Position numbers and translations under genes: made by a program
NCBI RefSeq assembly: GCF_005222805.1
Contig: NZ_STGC01000005.1
Span: forward strand, 1,650,456-1,714,455
Reading direction: 5' to 3'
DNA: 64,000 bases
Source of the DNA: Devosia sp. FKR38
GTDB taxonomy: Bacteria; Pseudomonadota; Alphaproteobacteria; Rhizobiales; Devosiaceae
Shown here: in pieces, positions 24,763-34,111 of the stretch
Position numbering within the stretch: position 1 is the stretch's first letter
Layout of the letters: each line of letters opens with the position of its first letter
Notes under the pieces: generated by a model
What the model was told of the DNA's origin: nothing
Databases searched by the model: none
Seen by the model: the letters and a program-made list of their open reading frames with translations, nothing else

Positions 24763-25440
24763 ATGAGCATTCCATCGGCCCCCGCCAAGGGGCGACACGA
24801 TCATTCAGGCCTGGCCTATAATCTGGCCGGCATTGCCGTGCTGGTGGGCTTGCTGTCGGTCGGAGCGGCCTATCTGGTCGATGAGCTGGGCCAGGCCACA
24901 AAGCTCCCCCAGCCGGCGCTGACCGATGGTGAACCGGTGGCGCAGACCATTTCCGGACGCGAGCTGCATATCCCCACGCGCTGGTTTCGCTATGGCGAAC
25001 AGATTCGCGATGGCTTCACCAATCAGATCGATCTCAAGGTGGTGCTGACCGCAGACGATGGCGTGACGCCCCTGCCGGTGGATGTGACCCTGCTGCCGCG
25101 CAGCCGCGCCAGCACCAGCGCGAGCCTGCTCGACCGCGTCTATCTGCATCAGTTTGGGGATGACACCTTGTCAGGCGTGTCGGGCCTGGTGGGCAAGCCC
25201 ATGCAGCAGTCCGAGGGCTATAGCGGCGAGAGCATCTGGTATGATGCCATCTCGCCCAATCCCTTCGTGGCCAAATGCATGGATGCGGTCGAACCCGAGC
25301 AGGCACGCCAATGCGTGCGGACCGTCTATCTGCCCAGCGGCATAGCCGCGGTCTATGCTTTCGACGCCACGGTTCTGCAATCGTGGCGCCAGTTCGATAT
25401 CCAGATGGAGCGCTGGCTCAGGCCGATCGGCGCCTGGTAG
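24763..25440 (+). CDS. Membrane-anchored protein of unknown function
   Basis: This 225-residue protein has a short cytoplasmic start, one membrane helix (YNLAGIAVLVGLLSVGAAYLV) and a periplasmic domain. Motifs such as RELHIPTRWFRYGEQIRDGF, SIWYDAISPNPFVAKCMD and QCVRTVYLPSGIAAVYAFD suggest a compact beta-rich fold with one possible disulfide. I recognise no family. ATG 24763 is the first start after the CtrA box region. It is convergent with the DUF3126 gene, separated by a single base, so both 3' ends are packed tightly. Confidence 0.75.
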   Translation: MSIPSAPAKGRHDHSGLAYNLAGIAVLVGLLSVGAAYLVDELGQATKLPQPALTDGEPVAQTISGRELHIPTRWFRYGEQIRDGFTNQIDLKVVLTADDGVTPLPVDVTLLPRSRASTSASLLDRVYLHQFGDDTLSGVSGLVGKPMQQSEGYSGESIWYDAISPNPFVAKCMDAVEPEQARQCVRTVYLPSGIAAVYAFDATVLQSWRQFDIQMERWLRPIGAW

Positions 25441-25441
25441 C

Positions 25442-25666
25442 TCAGGCGATATCGTCCAGGTCGATATCCAGGATCGACATGTTGAAGATGTAGGACTTGT
25501 CGCCGTCCTCGTCGTCGGCATGGATCAGCCCGATCGATTCATCACCGATGAACACTTCCACCGAGTCGTCGAGCTTGGCGCGCGGGCGCACGTCGATGTT
25601 CTTGTTGTTGAACTTCACCTGCAGGAACTTCTGCAGCTTGAGGATCTCGGGTTGTTTCACTGTCAC
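25442..25666 (-). CDS. DUF3126 family protein
   Basis: This 74-residue acidic protein (LQKFLQVKFNNKNIDVRPR, then SYIFNMSILDIDLDDI) matches DUF3126, a short conserved alphaproteobacterial family with no known function. Its position just downstream of cysE on the same strand is usual for Hyphomicrobiales and supports the call. The last residues are strongly acidic. It probably shares a transcript with cysE, from which it is separated by about 108 bases. Confidence 0.85.
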   Translation of the reverse strand: MTVKQPEILKLQKFLQVKFNNKNIDVRPRAKLDDSVEVFIGDESIGLIHADDEDGDKSYIFNMSILDIDLDDIA

Positions 25667-25774
25667 ATGTCCTGCGGTTTGCGTTGAGCCGGCAATCTAG
25701 TCACCGCCAGCGCCCACACAACCCCTGAAATCAGCCATTTTAGCGGTGACAACGCGCTGTGCCGGCTTGCAGCC

Positions 25775-26602
25775 TCAGCCGTTGGCGTCGTGCACCAGCA
25801 CCATCTGGTCCATCACCAGTGCCGGCTGTGCGCAGCCCGCCTCACCGATCACCTTGGCCGGAACGCCCGCCACCGTCGTGTGCGGCGGCACTTCCTTGAG
25901 CACCACCGACCCCGCGCCGATGCGCGAGCAGCAACCCACGATGATATTGCCCAGCACCTTGGCCCCGGCCCCGATCAACACGCCATCGCCGATCTTGGGG
26001 TGACGGTCCTGCTCGGACTTGCCGGTGCCGCCCAGGGTTACGCCCTGCAGCATGGACACATTATCGCCCACCACCGCCGTCTCCCCAATCACCAGGCCCG
26101 TGCCGTGATCGAGCATAATGCCCTTGCCCATCGGCACGGCGGGATTGATGTCGACCTGAAACACCTGGCTGGAGCGGCTCTGAAGGTACAGCGCGAAATC
26201 GCGCCGCCCCGCCTTGAACATGGCATGGGCAAAGCGATGCGTCTGGATGGCCTGGTAGCCCTTGAAGAACAGCAACGGTTCCACCGCGCGGTGGCAAGCC
26301 GGATCGCGCTCCAGCGTCGCCGCCAGGTCAACGCGCGCCACGGCGCCAATCTCGGGATGGTCCGCCAGGATCTCGGCAAAGGCCTGACGGATCAGATCAG
26401 CCGAGACATCCTCGTGGTGCAGTCGCGCGCCCAGCCGATGGGCCAGCGCCTGCTCGAAACTGTCGTGATTCAGGATCGCCGAGACGGCCAGATTGGCCAG
26501 CGATGGTTCATTGCTGACGATCTGCTGTGCCCCGGCACGCACGGCCTCCCAGACGGGATCAACCGACTGCAGCTTGACGGGGGTCTTTGCCTGGGTGGTC
26601 AT
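25775..26602 (-). CDS. cysE: Serine O-acetyltransferase
   Basis: This 275-residue enzyme acetylates serine with acetyl-CoA, the first step of cysteine synthesis. It has the helical N-terminal SATase domain and a left-handed beta-helix of hexapeptide repeats (IMLDHGTGLVIGETAVVGDNVSMLQGV is an intact stretch of it). The catalytic His is in the DHGTG motif. The C-terminal tail, usually the cysteine-synthase docking site ending in Ile, ends here in VLVHDANG, so docking may differ. It is followed by the DUF3126 gene. Confidence 0.95.
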   Translation of the reverse strand: MTTQAKTPVKLQSVDPVWEAVRAGAQQIVSNEPSLANLAVSAILNHDSFEQALAHRLGARLHHEDVSADLIRQAFAEILADHPEIGAVARVDLAATLERDPACHRAVEPLLFFKGYQAIQTHRFAHAMFKAGRRDFALYLQSRSSQVFQVDINPAVPMGKGIMLDHGTGLVIGETAVVGDNVSMLQGVTLGGTGKSEQDRHPKIGDGVLIGAGAKVLGNIIVGCCSRIGAGSVVLKEVPPHTTVAGVPAKVIGEAGCAQPALVMDQMVLVHDANG

Positions 26603-26680
26603 GTCGGGCCTCTGACGTATCGTAGGCTAACGATATAACCACTATTGCCGCCATTTCAAAGGTCGGACGACGTGATTGGT

Positions 26681-27451
26681 TCACGAAACGCTGTGCGCGG
26701 GGAAGGTCTTGCTCAGAAACGCCAATGCCGCAGCCTTGAACGCCCTGTCGCCAGTGGCCCGCATATGGTCGCGCTTGGGGATCACATAGGCCTCGCCCTG
26801 CGGCAACAACTCGGCCAGCGGCCCGGGTGCGCCCGCCATCGCATCGGCCTCGCCCACCGCCACCAGCACGGGCACGCTGATGCGCCGTACATCGGCCCGC
26901 GCCATGGGGTCACGCGAGGTTTCCATGCAGGCCGCCAGCGCTTCGCGGTCGGCGCCGGTATGCTCGGCAAAAATGCGGAACTGCCGCGCCGTGGGATGGG
27001 TCAGCCCGTCCAGCGACGGCGCCCGCAGCCCGGCAATGATGTCATTGCCATCGCTCAGCCCATTGATGAGGTTGAGGCCCATGCCGCCGAAAATGGCGCA
27101 GGCAACGCGCTCCTCATGCGCATAGGCAGCAAAGGCGGCGATGCGCGCACCCATTGAATAGCCCAGCAGCGCCGCCCGGGCGATTCCCAGATGGTCGAGC
27201 AGGCCGATGGCATCCTCGGCCATGGCCTGGGGATGGTAGCGCTCCGGGTCATAGGGCTTTTCCGAGGCGCCGTGGCCGCGATTGTCGAGCGTAATGGCCG
27301 TGTAACCCGCCGCCACCAGCGTCTCGACCCAGCCGGTCTCGATCCAGTTCACCTGTCCGCTCGAGGCAAAGCCATGGATGCAGAGCACCGGCGGGCCATT
27401 GCCGGCGGTCTCATAGGCCAGGGTCAATCCGTCGGACTGGAAATTGGGCAT
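26681..27451 (-). CDS. Alpha/beta-hydrolase fold protein
   Basis: This 256-residue enzyme has an oxyanion-hole motif (LCIHGFASSG), the nucleophile elbow GYSMGA (Ser), an acidic residue in GEADAMAG and the catalytic His in KRDHMRATGD. It is a soluble serine hydrolase of the common esterase/lactonase/haloperoxidase-like group; the substrate cannot be read. ATG 27451 has GGAG six bases before it, so I prefer it to the ATG at 27463. It is separated from the divergent zinc-finger gene by 149 bases. Confidence 0.85.
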   Translation of the reverse strand: MPNFQSDGLTLAYETAGNGPPVLCIHGFASSGQVNWIETGWVETLVAAGYTAITLDNRGHGASEKPYDPERYHPQAMAEDAIGLLDHLGIARAALLGYSMGARIAAFAAYAHEERVACAIFGGMGLNLINGLSDGNDIIAGLRAPSLDGLTHPTARQFRIFAEHTGADREALAACMETSRDPMARADVRRISVPVLVAVGEADAMAGAPGPLAELLPQGEAYVIPKRDHMRATGDRAFKAAALAFLSKTFPAHSVS

Positions 27452-27600
27452 GGCTGTCTCCATGGGCAGGCGGCGTCGTCGGGCCTGTGTGCGCGGGAAT
27501 GCCGCGACAAATCAATAGCCGATTGCCCGCGCAAGCCTTCCATTGCCCCATGCCTTGGACTAAGGTCCGGCCAAATCAACACCGCACCGGGTTCTTTTCG

Positions 27601-27846
27601 ATGGCACACGGCACCACGCCACACTTCCACAATACCGAGGGTCTTCGCCGCATCGAGGTTGGCTCCAGGGAATTCCAGTGCATCGGCGCCTTGCCGCCCT
27701 TCGATCATCCCCACGTCTTCCTCGACATGGGCACCGATGACGAGATCATCTGCCCCTATTGCTCGACGCATTACGTGTTCAATTCGCGCCTGGCCGCCGG
27801 CACCTGCAACCCTGCGTCCGCCCTTTACACCGCCACTGCCGCCTAA
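27601..27846 (+). CDS. CHCC-type zinc-finger domain protein (NDUFS6-like)
   Basis: This 81-residue protein has the zinc-binding pattern Cys27 (FQCIGA), His36 or His38 (FDHPHVFL), Cys51 and Cys54 (ICPYCSTHYVF). It matches the CHCC zinc-finger family that includes the mitochondrial complex I subunit NDUFS6. Alphaproteobacterial homologues associate with respiratory complex I. Two initial Met-His-rich residues precede the domain. It is followed nine bases later by a flavin monooxygenase gene and is likely co-transcribed with it. Confidence 0.87.
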   Translation: MAHGTTPHFHNTEGLRRIEVGSREFQCIGALPPFDHPHVFLDMGTDDEIICPYCSTHYVFNSRLAAGTCNPASALYTATAA

Positions 27847-27854
27847 GGCCTCCC

Positions 27855-29093
27855 ATGCCGGACACCGGCCAAACCTTCTTCATCGCCGGCGCGGGAATCA
27901 GCGGTCTGACGCTGGCGCTCGCGCTGGCGCAGCGCGGCGGCCGCGTCACCGTGCTGGAGCGCAATGAGCGCATCTCCGAATTCGGTGCCGGACTGCAGAT
28001 CAGCCCCAATGCCCGCCGCGTGCTCGATCGACTCGGGCTGGACAGCGCCGTGGCCGGCGTCAGCCTCGAGCCCACCGGCATCGACCTCTTCCCCCAGGAC
28101 GCCACCACCCCGCTGACCACCCTGGCCCTGGGGCCGGCGATGCGCAGCCGCTTTGGCGCCCCCTATGTGGTGATGCACCGCGCCGATCTGGTCGAGACGC
28201 TGTACCAAGCCGCCCGCCGCGACCGCGCCATCAATGTGCTGTTCGGCGTGCGCCAATGGGATGTCGTCTCCCATGCCCGCGGCGTCTCGGTCTCCATCGA
28301 CACCGCCGATGGCGAAGCGCGCACCAGCCGCGGCAAGGCCTTCATCGGCGCCGATGGCGTGCATTCCCAGACGCGCCGCCAGGTGCTCGAAGGCCCCGAC
28401 GCCCGCTTTGGCGAGCGGGTCGCCTGGCGCACCCTGCTGCCCTTCGACGCCGTGCGGGCCCAACTGGGGCTTGACCGGGTGACTGTGCTCTTCGCGCCCG
28501 ACTATCATGTCGTCTGCTATCCGCTGCCCCATCGTGGCCAGGTCAATATTGCCCTGTTCGTCCACGGCCCGGCCAGCGTCGACAAGGCCGGCAGCGTGCC
28601 TGCCCTGCCCGGCACCCGCCGCAATCCGCGCCTGGCCGCCATCCTGGCCGCCGCCGGCAACAGCTGGACACCCTGGCCGCTCTATACCGTCACCACACCC
28701 GTCTGGCATCGCGGCCATATCGGCCTGATCGGCGACGCTGCCCATGCCATGGTGCCCTTCCAGGCCCAGGGCGCGGCCATGGGCATTGAGGATGCTGCCG
28801 TGCTGGCGCCCCTGCTGCTCGACACCGACGATGCCGAAGCCGCCTTCGCCCGCTATGCCGCCATCCGCCAGCCCCGCGTCAGCCGCGTCGCCCGCACCAG
28901 CCTCAACAATGGCCGGATTTTCCATCTCGGCTGGCCCATGAGCAAGGCGCGCGATTCTGTCATTGTCGCCCAGGGCCCCACTGGCCATCTCAATCGCCTG
29001 TCCTGGCTCTATGGCCATGATGCGCAGGCCGCCGATACCGCCAGTTCCCGCCCCCCGACACAGCCCAAGAGCGCTGGCGCCGCAGGGGTTTGA
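27855..29093 (+). CDS. FAD-dependent monooxygenase (salicylate-hydroxylase-like)
   Basis: This 412-residue flavoprotein has the FAD-binding GAGISGLTLAL near residue 11, a DG-type motif (FIGADGVHSQTRR) and the second FAD motif GDAAHAMVPFQAQGAAMGIEDA. This is the class A aromatic hydroxylase layout, with NAD(P)H as electron donor. The substrate could be a phenolic compound or a quinone precursor and cannot be read from sequence. It starts eight bases after the zinc-finger gene. The last 25 residues are Pro/Ser-rich and probably disordered. Confidence 0.87.
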   Translation: MPDTGQTFFIAGAGISGLTLALALAQRGGRVTVLERNERISEFGAGLQISPNARRVLDRLGLDSAVAGVSLEPTGIDLFPQDATTPLTTLALGPAMRSRFGAPYVVMHRADLVETLYQAARRDRAINVLFGVRQWDVVSHARGVSVSIDTADGEARTSRGKAFIGADGVHSQTRRQVLEGPDARFGERVAWRTLLPFDAVRAQLGLDRVTVLFAPDYHVVCYPLPHRGQVNIALFVHGPASVDKAGSVPALPGTRRNPRLAAILAAAGNSWTPWPLYTVTTPVWHRGHIGLIGDAAHAMVPFQAQGAAMGIEDAAVLAPLLLDTDDAEAAFARYAAIRQPRVSRVARTSLNNGRIFHLGWPMSKARDSVIVAQGPTGHLNRLSWLYGHDAQAADTASSRPPTQPKSAGAAGV

Positions 29094-29216
29094 GGGCGTC
29101 CAAGCGCCGCAGCATCCGGCCAATTTCCCCTTCGGCCTTGCTTTGCCGGCTAGGCCTGTGTCAACTGCGCGACACATCCTCGGGCTCACACAACGACAAG
29201 AACACAAGCACCAAGC

Positions 29217-30560
29217 ATGCAAGCATCGACCCGCTCACGGCTGACCCTCGCCTGCATCCTGGTGACCATTCTGCTCGACATGATCGGCGTGGGCATCATC
29301 GTGCCGGTGCTGCCCGAGTTGCTCGAAGACCTCACGGGCGGCAGCGTCGCCAATGCCGCGGTGATCGGTGGCTATCTGGTCTTTGTCTATGCCTTCATGC
29401 AGTTCGTCTTTTCGCCGGTGCTGGGCAATCTGTCTGACCGCTTCGGGCGCCGCCCCGTGCTGCTGCTGTCGCTGCTTGGCCTGACCTTTGACTATCTGAT
29501 GATGTCGATCGCCCCGGTGGTCTGGTACCTGTTCATCGGTCGCGTCATCGCCGGCATTGCTGGCGCGGCCCTGGCTACCGCCACCGCCTATATGGCCGAC
29601 ATCACCCCGCCCCATAAGCGCACCCACCGCTTCGGCCTGATCGGCGCGGCCTTCGGCCTGGGCTTCATCATCGGCCCCGTCATCGGCGGCGAGCTGGGCG
29701 AGTTCGGCCCGCGCGTGCCCTTCTACGCCGCGGCGGCCCTGGCTTTTGCCAATTTCCTGTTTGGTCTGCTGGTCCTGCCCGAAAGCCTGCCCAAGACCTC
29801 GCGCCGCAAGTTCGACATCCGCCGCGCCAACCCCTTTGGCGCCGTGCTGGCGCTGCGCAAATATCCTGCCGTCTTGTGGCTGCTGGTCGTGCTGTTCTTC
29901 CTGCAGCTGGCGACGCAGGCCCTGCCCACCATCTTCAGCTACTTCACCGTGGAAGTGTTCAACTTCACCTCGTCCTCGATTGGCCGCACGCTGGGCGCCT
30001 TTGGCATAGGTTTCGCCTTCAGCCAGGCTGTCCTGGCCGGACCGCTGTCCAAGGGCATCGGCGAGCCGGCGGTTGGCATCATCGGCCTGCTGTTTGCCGC
30101 GACCGCCTTTGCCGGCATCGCCTTTTCGGCCGACGTCTATCAACTCTATCTTTTCATCGCCGTCGGCACCGTCAGTGGCCTCGCCCCGCCCGCCATCAAC
30201 GGCGTGCTGTCGCGCCAGGTGCCCGACAATAGCCAGGGCGAGCTGCAGGGCGCGGTCAACGCGGCCAGTTCGCTGGCCACCATTATCGGCCCGCTCGCGG
30301 CCACGCAGATCTTTTCCTATTATTCCAGTGCGCCCGAGACCGGGCACTACTTCCCCGGCGCGCCCTTCATCGCCTGCGCCATTGCCGTGGTGGTATCGCT
30401 GATCGTGTTTGGTTTGGCGGCCTGGCGTTTTGAGCTCGGCCATCGCCCCAGCCTCGCCGACCACCCACATGTGCCCGAAACCCCGCCACCCGGCCAGGTC
30501 CGCGTGGCGCCCATCGACGAGAACGACGATGACCGAAATCCGGATCCGCGCCGCCACTGA
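29217..30560 (+). CDS. MFS transporter, TCR/Tet family
   Basis: This 447-residue protein has 12 predicted membrane segments. The motif A between helices 2 and 3 (GNLSDRFGRRPVLLLSL) and motif C in helix 5 (GLGFIIGPVIGG) match the Tet-type proton-driven drug efflux branch. The N-terminal ILLDMIGVGIIVPVLPELL is also typical. Export of a small drug-like molecule is likely, although many members are not tetracycline pumps. No tetR-like regulator is adjacent. The cytoplasmic tail is charged and overlaps the following acetyltransferase gene by 32 bases. Confidence 0.9.
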   Translation: MQASTRSRLTLACILVTILLDMIGVGIIVPVLPELLEDLTGGSVANAAVIGGYLVFVYAFMQFVFSPVLGNLSDRFGRRPVLLLSLLGLTFDYLMMSIAPVVWYLFIGRVIAGIAGAALATATAYMADITPPHKRTHRFGLIGAAFGLGFIIGPVIGGELGEFGPRVPFYAAAALAFANFLFGLLVLPESLPKTSRRKFDIRRANPFGAVLALRKYPAVLWLLVVLFFLQLATQALPTIFSYFTVEVFNFTSSSIGRTLGAFGIGFAFSQAVLAGPLSKGIGEPAVGIIGLLFAATAFAGIAFSADVYQLYLFIAVGTVSGLAPPAINGVLSRQVPDNSQGELQGAVNAASSLATIIGPLAATQIFSYYSSAPETGHYFPGAPFIACAIAVVVSLIVFGLAAWRFELGHRPSLADHPHVPETPPPGQVRVAPIDENDDDRNPDPRRH

Positions 30561-31020
30561 GGCCGACCACGCCGCCATCCTCGCCATTGTCACCCCGGTG
30601 CTGGCCGCCGGCGAGACCTATGTCATCGAGCGCGATCTCGATCCCACAGCCATCACTGCCTATTGGTTTGCCGCCAATCATGAGGTCTTCGTCGCCGAGA
30701 GCGACGGCGCCATCCTGGGCACCTATTACCTCATGCCCAACCAGCGCGGCGGCGGCGCCCATGTCGCCAATTGCGGCTACATGACTGCCGCGTCAGCCCA
30801 AGGCAAGGGCGTCGCCCGCGCCATGTGCGCCCATTCGCTGGACCGCGCCCGCGCCCGCGGCTTCCGCGCCATGCAGTTCAACCATGTGGTGTCGACCAAC
30901 ACCCGGGCCGTGGCCCTGTGGCAGGCCATGGGCTTTACGATCGTCGGCACCCTGCCCCAGGCCTTCAACCACCCCAGCCACGGCTATGTGGACAGCTATG
31001 TGATGTTTCAGGCGCTGTGA
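30529..31020 (+). CDS. GNAT-family N-acetyltransferase
   Basis: This 163-residue cytoplasmic protein has the acetyl-CoA motif region AASAQGKGVARAMCAHSL and the C-terminal NTRAVALWQAMGFTIVGTLP, both typical of GNAT enzymes. Its acceptor is unknown. The start at 30529 overlaps the end of the Tet-type transporter by 32 bases, indicating translational coupling, so the two may act together against a toxic compound. That link is contextual only. Confidence 0.88.
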   Translation: MTEIRIRAATEADHAAILAIVTPVLAAGETYVIERDLDPTAITAYWFAANHEVFVAESDGAILGTYYLMPNQRGGGAHVANCGYMTAASAQGKGVARAMCAHSLDRARARGFRAMQFNHVVSTNTRAVALWQAMGFTIVGTLPQAFNHPSHGYVDSYVMFQAL

Positions 31021-31155
31021 GGCAGCCCGCTGAGCGCCACGCCCAGTCGATCATTTTTCCGTGTGCAGCGCTGCAGGGCCAAACCGGCCCCCATTGCCAG
31101 GCGTAGCAGGATAAGGCTGGGCACAGCGCCGAGCCAGAACCCGGAGGAAACCTAA

Positions 31156-31653
31156 ATGCGTCGTTTGAAATCGGTGGCCCTTGCCGCCGTTCTGTTTGCG
31201 CCGATCAGCCTTGCCCCCGTCCAGGCCGCCAATATCGTCGAAACCGCACAGGGCGCTGGGACCTTTGGCACCTTGCTGGCCGCGGCAACGGCTGCTGGCC
31301 TGGCCGATGCCCTTGCCAGCACGGACAATATCACTGTGTTCGCCCCCACCGACGAGGCCTTTGCCGCCCTGCCCGCCGGCACAGTCGAAAACCTGCTCAA
31401 GCCTGAGAACAAGGATGCGCTGATCGCCATCCTGACCTTGCATGTTCTGCCGCGCGAACTGGCGTCCAACCAGCTTCCGGGCCGCGCCATCCACGTCAAG
31501 ACGCTGAACTCCGCAAAGATGCTGGCGGTGACCAAGAGTGCAGCCAACCATGGCGTGACCGTCGCAGCGTCCAATGCCGCCAATGTCGTGAGCGCCGACA
31601 TCAAGGCCGACAATGGCATAATCCACGTCATCGACGCCGTCCTGCTGCCGTGA
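31156..31653 (+). CDS. Fasciclin-domain secreted protein
   Basis: This 165-residue exported protein has a signal peptide (cleavage near PVQAAN) and one full fasciclin domain. Visible motifs are the H1 region ITVFAPTDEAFAALP and the H2 region NGIIHVIDAVLLP. Such domains mediate adhesion or matrix contact. A strong ribosome-binding site (GGAGGAAA) precedes the ATG. It is monocistronic, with a long GC hairpin immediately after the stop that separates it from the convergent gnd gene. Confidence 0.93.
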   Translation: MRRLKSVALAAVLFAPISLAPVQAANIVETAQGAGTFGTLLAAATAAGLADALASTDNITVFAPTDEAFAALPAGTVENLLKPENKDALIAILTLHVLPRELASNQLPGRAIHVKTLNSAKMLAVTKSAANHGVTVAASNAANVVSADIKADNGIIHVIDAVLLP

Positions 31654-31658
31654 TGCCA

Positions 31659-31690
31659 AAGGGGCCCGGTCTTTGCTGACCGGGCCCCTT
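31659..31690. terminator. GC-rich hairpin between convergent genes
   Basis: A perfect 13-pair stem (31659-31671 with 31678-31690, arm AAGGGGCCCGGTC) lies six bases after the fasciclin stop and 40 bases beyond the gnd stop. There is no clear T-tract on either side, so it may be an RNA-stabilising or weak bidirectional terminator. Confidence 0.6.
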
Positions 31691-31730
31691 CACAAAGTCG
31701 CAACGCGCTCGCCGCTGAAGCGGGGCAGCC

Positions 31731-33149
31731 TTACTTGCCCAGCGTCGAGGGCCAGGTGCCGTGCAGATCGGTGCCACGGCCGACGATCTCGAAGCCATGC
31801 GCGCCGAAGAAGTCGCGCTGGCCCTGGATCAGATTGGCCGTGCCCTGGGCCTGGCGATAGCTGTCGAAATAGCTCAGCGCCGCCGACAGGCAGATCATCG
31901 GGAATTCGCCGGTTGCGGCAGCGGCCACCACCTTGCGCAGGCTGGGGTGGCTGTCCTTCATGATGGCGACGAAATCGGGCACCACCAGCAGATTGACATT
32001 GCCGCCCTTGGCATAGGCCGAGCTCATCTGATCGAGGAAGCGCGAGCGGATGATGCAGCCGGCGCGCCAGATCTTGGCGATGGTGGCCAGCGGCAGGGCC
32101 CAGCCGTTTTCTTCCGATGCCTTGGCGATCACGGCAAAGCCCTGGGCATAGCTGACGATCTTGCCAGCCAGCAGCGCCTTTTCGAGCTCAGCCAGGGTCA
32201 CGTCGGTCTTGGCGCGGTTGGGCTTGCCATAGATGGCTTCAGCCGCCACGCGCTCATCCTTGCGCGAGGAGATCGAGCGGGCCGCCACGGCGCCTTCGAT
32301 GGCCGTCGCCGGCACCCCCATCTGCTGGGCGGCAATGGCGGACCAGACGCCCGTGCCCTTCTGCCCGGCCTTGTCGAGAATCAGCTCGACCAGCGGCTTG
32401 CCGGTTTCGCCATCCACGGCGTCCAGCACATGGCCGGTGATTTCGATGAGGTAGGAATTGAGCGGACCCTTGTTCCATTCCTTGAACACGGCGGCGCAGT
32501 CCTTGGGCGACATGCCCAGGCCATCGCGCATCACGCCATAGACTTCGGCGATCATCTGCATGTCGCCATATTCGATGCCATTGTGGATGGTCTTGACGAA
32601 GTGGCCAGCGCCGCCTTCGCCCAGATAGGCACAGCAGCTCTCGCCATTGAACTTGGCGGCAATGGCGGTCAGCACCGCCTCGGCATTGTGCCACTGCTCC
32701 TTGGAGCCGCCCACCATGATGGAGGGACCGTGACGAGCGCCCTCTTCGCCGCCGGACACGCCGACGCCCAGATAACCGATGCCCTTGGGCTTGAGATAGT
32801 CAAAGCGGCGCTGCGTATCGGTGAACAGCGAATTGCCGCATTCGATGATGGCATCGCCCTTGTCCAGATGCGGCAACAGCTCTTCGATCATTTCGTCCAC
32901 CGGCTTGCCGGCCTTGACCATGATGATGATCGAGCGCGGCGCCTTGATGGCCTGAACGAACTTGGCCAGGTCGGCTTCGGGGATGACCTTGCCGTCCAGG
33001 CCCTGTGCCTTGGCCGTGACGACAAAGTCATCAATACGCGACGCGGTGCGGTTGTGTACGGCGACGGTGTAGCCTTTTTCGGCGATGTTGAGGGCCAGGT
33101 TCGAGCCCATCACAGCAAGGCCGATCAGGCCAATATCAGCTGTCGACAT
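31731..33149 (-). CDS. gnd: 6-phosphogluconate dehydrogenase, decarboxylating
   Basis: This 472-residue enzyme converts 6-phosphogluconate to ribulose 5-phosphate with NADP reduction. The Rossmann motif GLAVMGSNLALNIAEKG, the NRT loop that reads the NADP phosphate (VHNRTASR), and the catalytic region GEGGAGHFVKTIHNGIEYGDMQ are intact. The length fits the long dimeric form. It is divergent from an SDR-gluconokinase pair across a 194-base region, forming a gluconate-use module. Its product feeds rpe, which is also in this window. Confidence 0.97.
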   Translation of the reverse strand: MSTADIGLIGLAVMGSNLALNIAEKGYTVAVHNRTASRIDDFVVTAKAQGLDGKVIPEADLAKFVQAIKAPRSIIIMVKAGKPVDEMIEELLPHLDKGDAIIECGNSLFTDTQRRFDYLKPKGIGYLGVGVSGGEEGARHGPSIMVGGSKEQWHNAEAVLTAIAAKFNGESCCAYLGEGGAGHFVKTIHNGIEYGDMQMIAEVYGVMRDGLGMSPKDCAAVFKEWNKGPLNSYLIEITGHVLDAVDGETGKPLVELILDKAGQKGTGVWSAIAAQQMGVPATAIEGAVAARSISSRKDERVAAEAIYGKPNRAKTDVTLAELEKALLAGKIVSYAQGFAVIAKASEENGWALPLATIAKIWRAGCIIRSRFLDQMSSAYAKGGNVNLLVVPDFVAIMKDSHPSLRKVVAAAATGEFPMICLSAALSYFDSYRQAQGTANLIQGQRDFFGAHGFEIVGRGTDLHGTWPSTLGK

Positions 33150-33343
33150 ACCAGCAGTCCTTCCGAGGATTTTCGTCTATCATGCGCACACGACGCTGCG
33201 CGCGGCGGCGAACCTGACCACAATACGGCGGCGGACGGAAGCCGCTTTCACGCATTTTTGGCCCAAATTCGCCGTCTTGTATGGTAGTTTTTCTTGCTAG
33301 GTCAATCCCGCAGATCCCAGACCCGCCAAATCGGAGACGCCCC

Positions 33344-34108
33344 ATGCCATCCCCCTTCGATCTGACCGGCAAGCGCGCCCTGGTCACCGGCTCCAGCCGC
33401 GGCCTGGGCCTGGCCATGGCCCGCGCCCTGGCCGAAGCCGGCGCTGCCGTGGTGCTCAATGCCCGCGACACCGTCGCCCTGGGCGCCGCCGCCAAGGATC
33501 TCGCCGAGGCGGGCGCCACTGTCCATGCCGTGGCCTTTGACGTCACCAGCCGCGACAGCATCAACGAGGCCATCACTCATATCGAGGACGAGATCGGCCC
33601 CATCGACATCCTGGTCAACAATGCCGGCATGCAGTTCCGTTCGAGCCTTGAGGCCTTCCCGCCCGAAAAATTCGATCAGGTCATCGCCACCAATCTGACC
33701 TCGGTGTTCAATGTCAGCCAGCCCGTCGCCCGCTACATGATCGCCCGCGGCGCCGGCCGCATCATCAATATCTGTTCGCTGCTGTCGGACATGTCGCGCC
33801 CCTCGGTGGCCCCCTATGCCGCCAGCAAGGCCGCCGTCGCCAATCTCACGCGCGGCATGGCGGTCGACTGGGCCCGCCATGGCCTGAACGTCAACGGCAT
33901 CGCGCCGGGCTATTTCGCCACCGAGCTCAATGAAGCCCTGCTGAGGGATGACAAGTTCAACGCCTGGATCGAGACGCGCACCCCCATGGGCCGCTGGGGC
34001 CAGCCCGAGGAACTGGGCGGCGCCGTGGTCTTTCTCGCTTCGCCCGCCGCTGCCTTCGTCAATGGCCACATCCTTTATGTGGATGGCGCCTTCACCGCCA
34101 CGGTCTGA
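33344..34108 (+). CDS. Short-chain dehydrogenase, probable gluconate 5-dehydrogenase
   Basis: This 254-residue SDR has the cofactor motif TGSSRGLGLAMARAL near residue 16, NNAG near 88, the catalytic Ser in ICSLLSDMS and YAASK. It resembles the IdnO/Gno group, and its placement directly before gluconokinase and opposite gnd supports 5-ketogluconate/gluconate interconversion. GGAG stands seven bases before ATG 33344. The gntK gene starts three bases after its stop, so the two are co-translated. Substrate assignment rests on resemblance and context and could instead be another polyol or keto sugar. Confidence 0.8.
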   Translation: MPSPFDLTGKRALVTGSSRGLGLAMARALAEAGAAVVLNARDTVALGAAAKDLAEAGATVHAVAFDVTSRDSINEAITHIEDEIGPIDILVNNAGMQFRSSLEAFPPEKFDQVIATNLTSVFNVSQPVARYMIARGAGRIINICSLLSDMSRPSVAPYAASKAAVANLTRGMAVDWARHGLNVNGIAPGYFATELNEALLRDDKFNAWIETRTPMGRWGQPEELGGAVVFLASPAAAFVNGHILYVDGAFTATV

Positions 34109-34111
34109 CCC

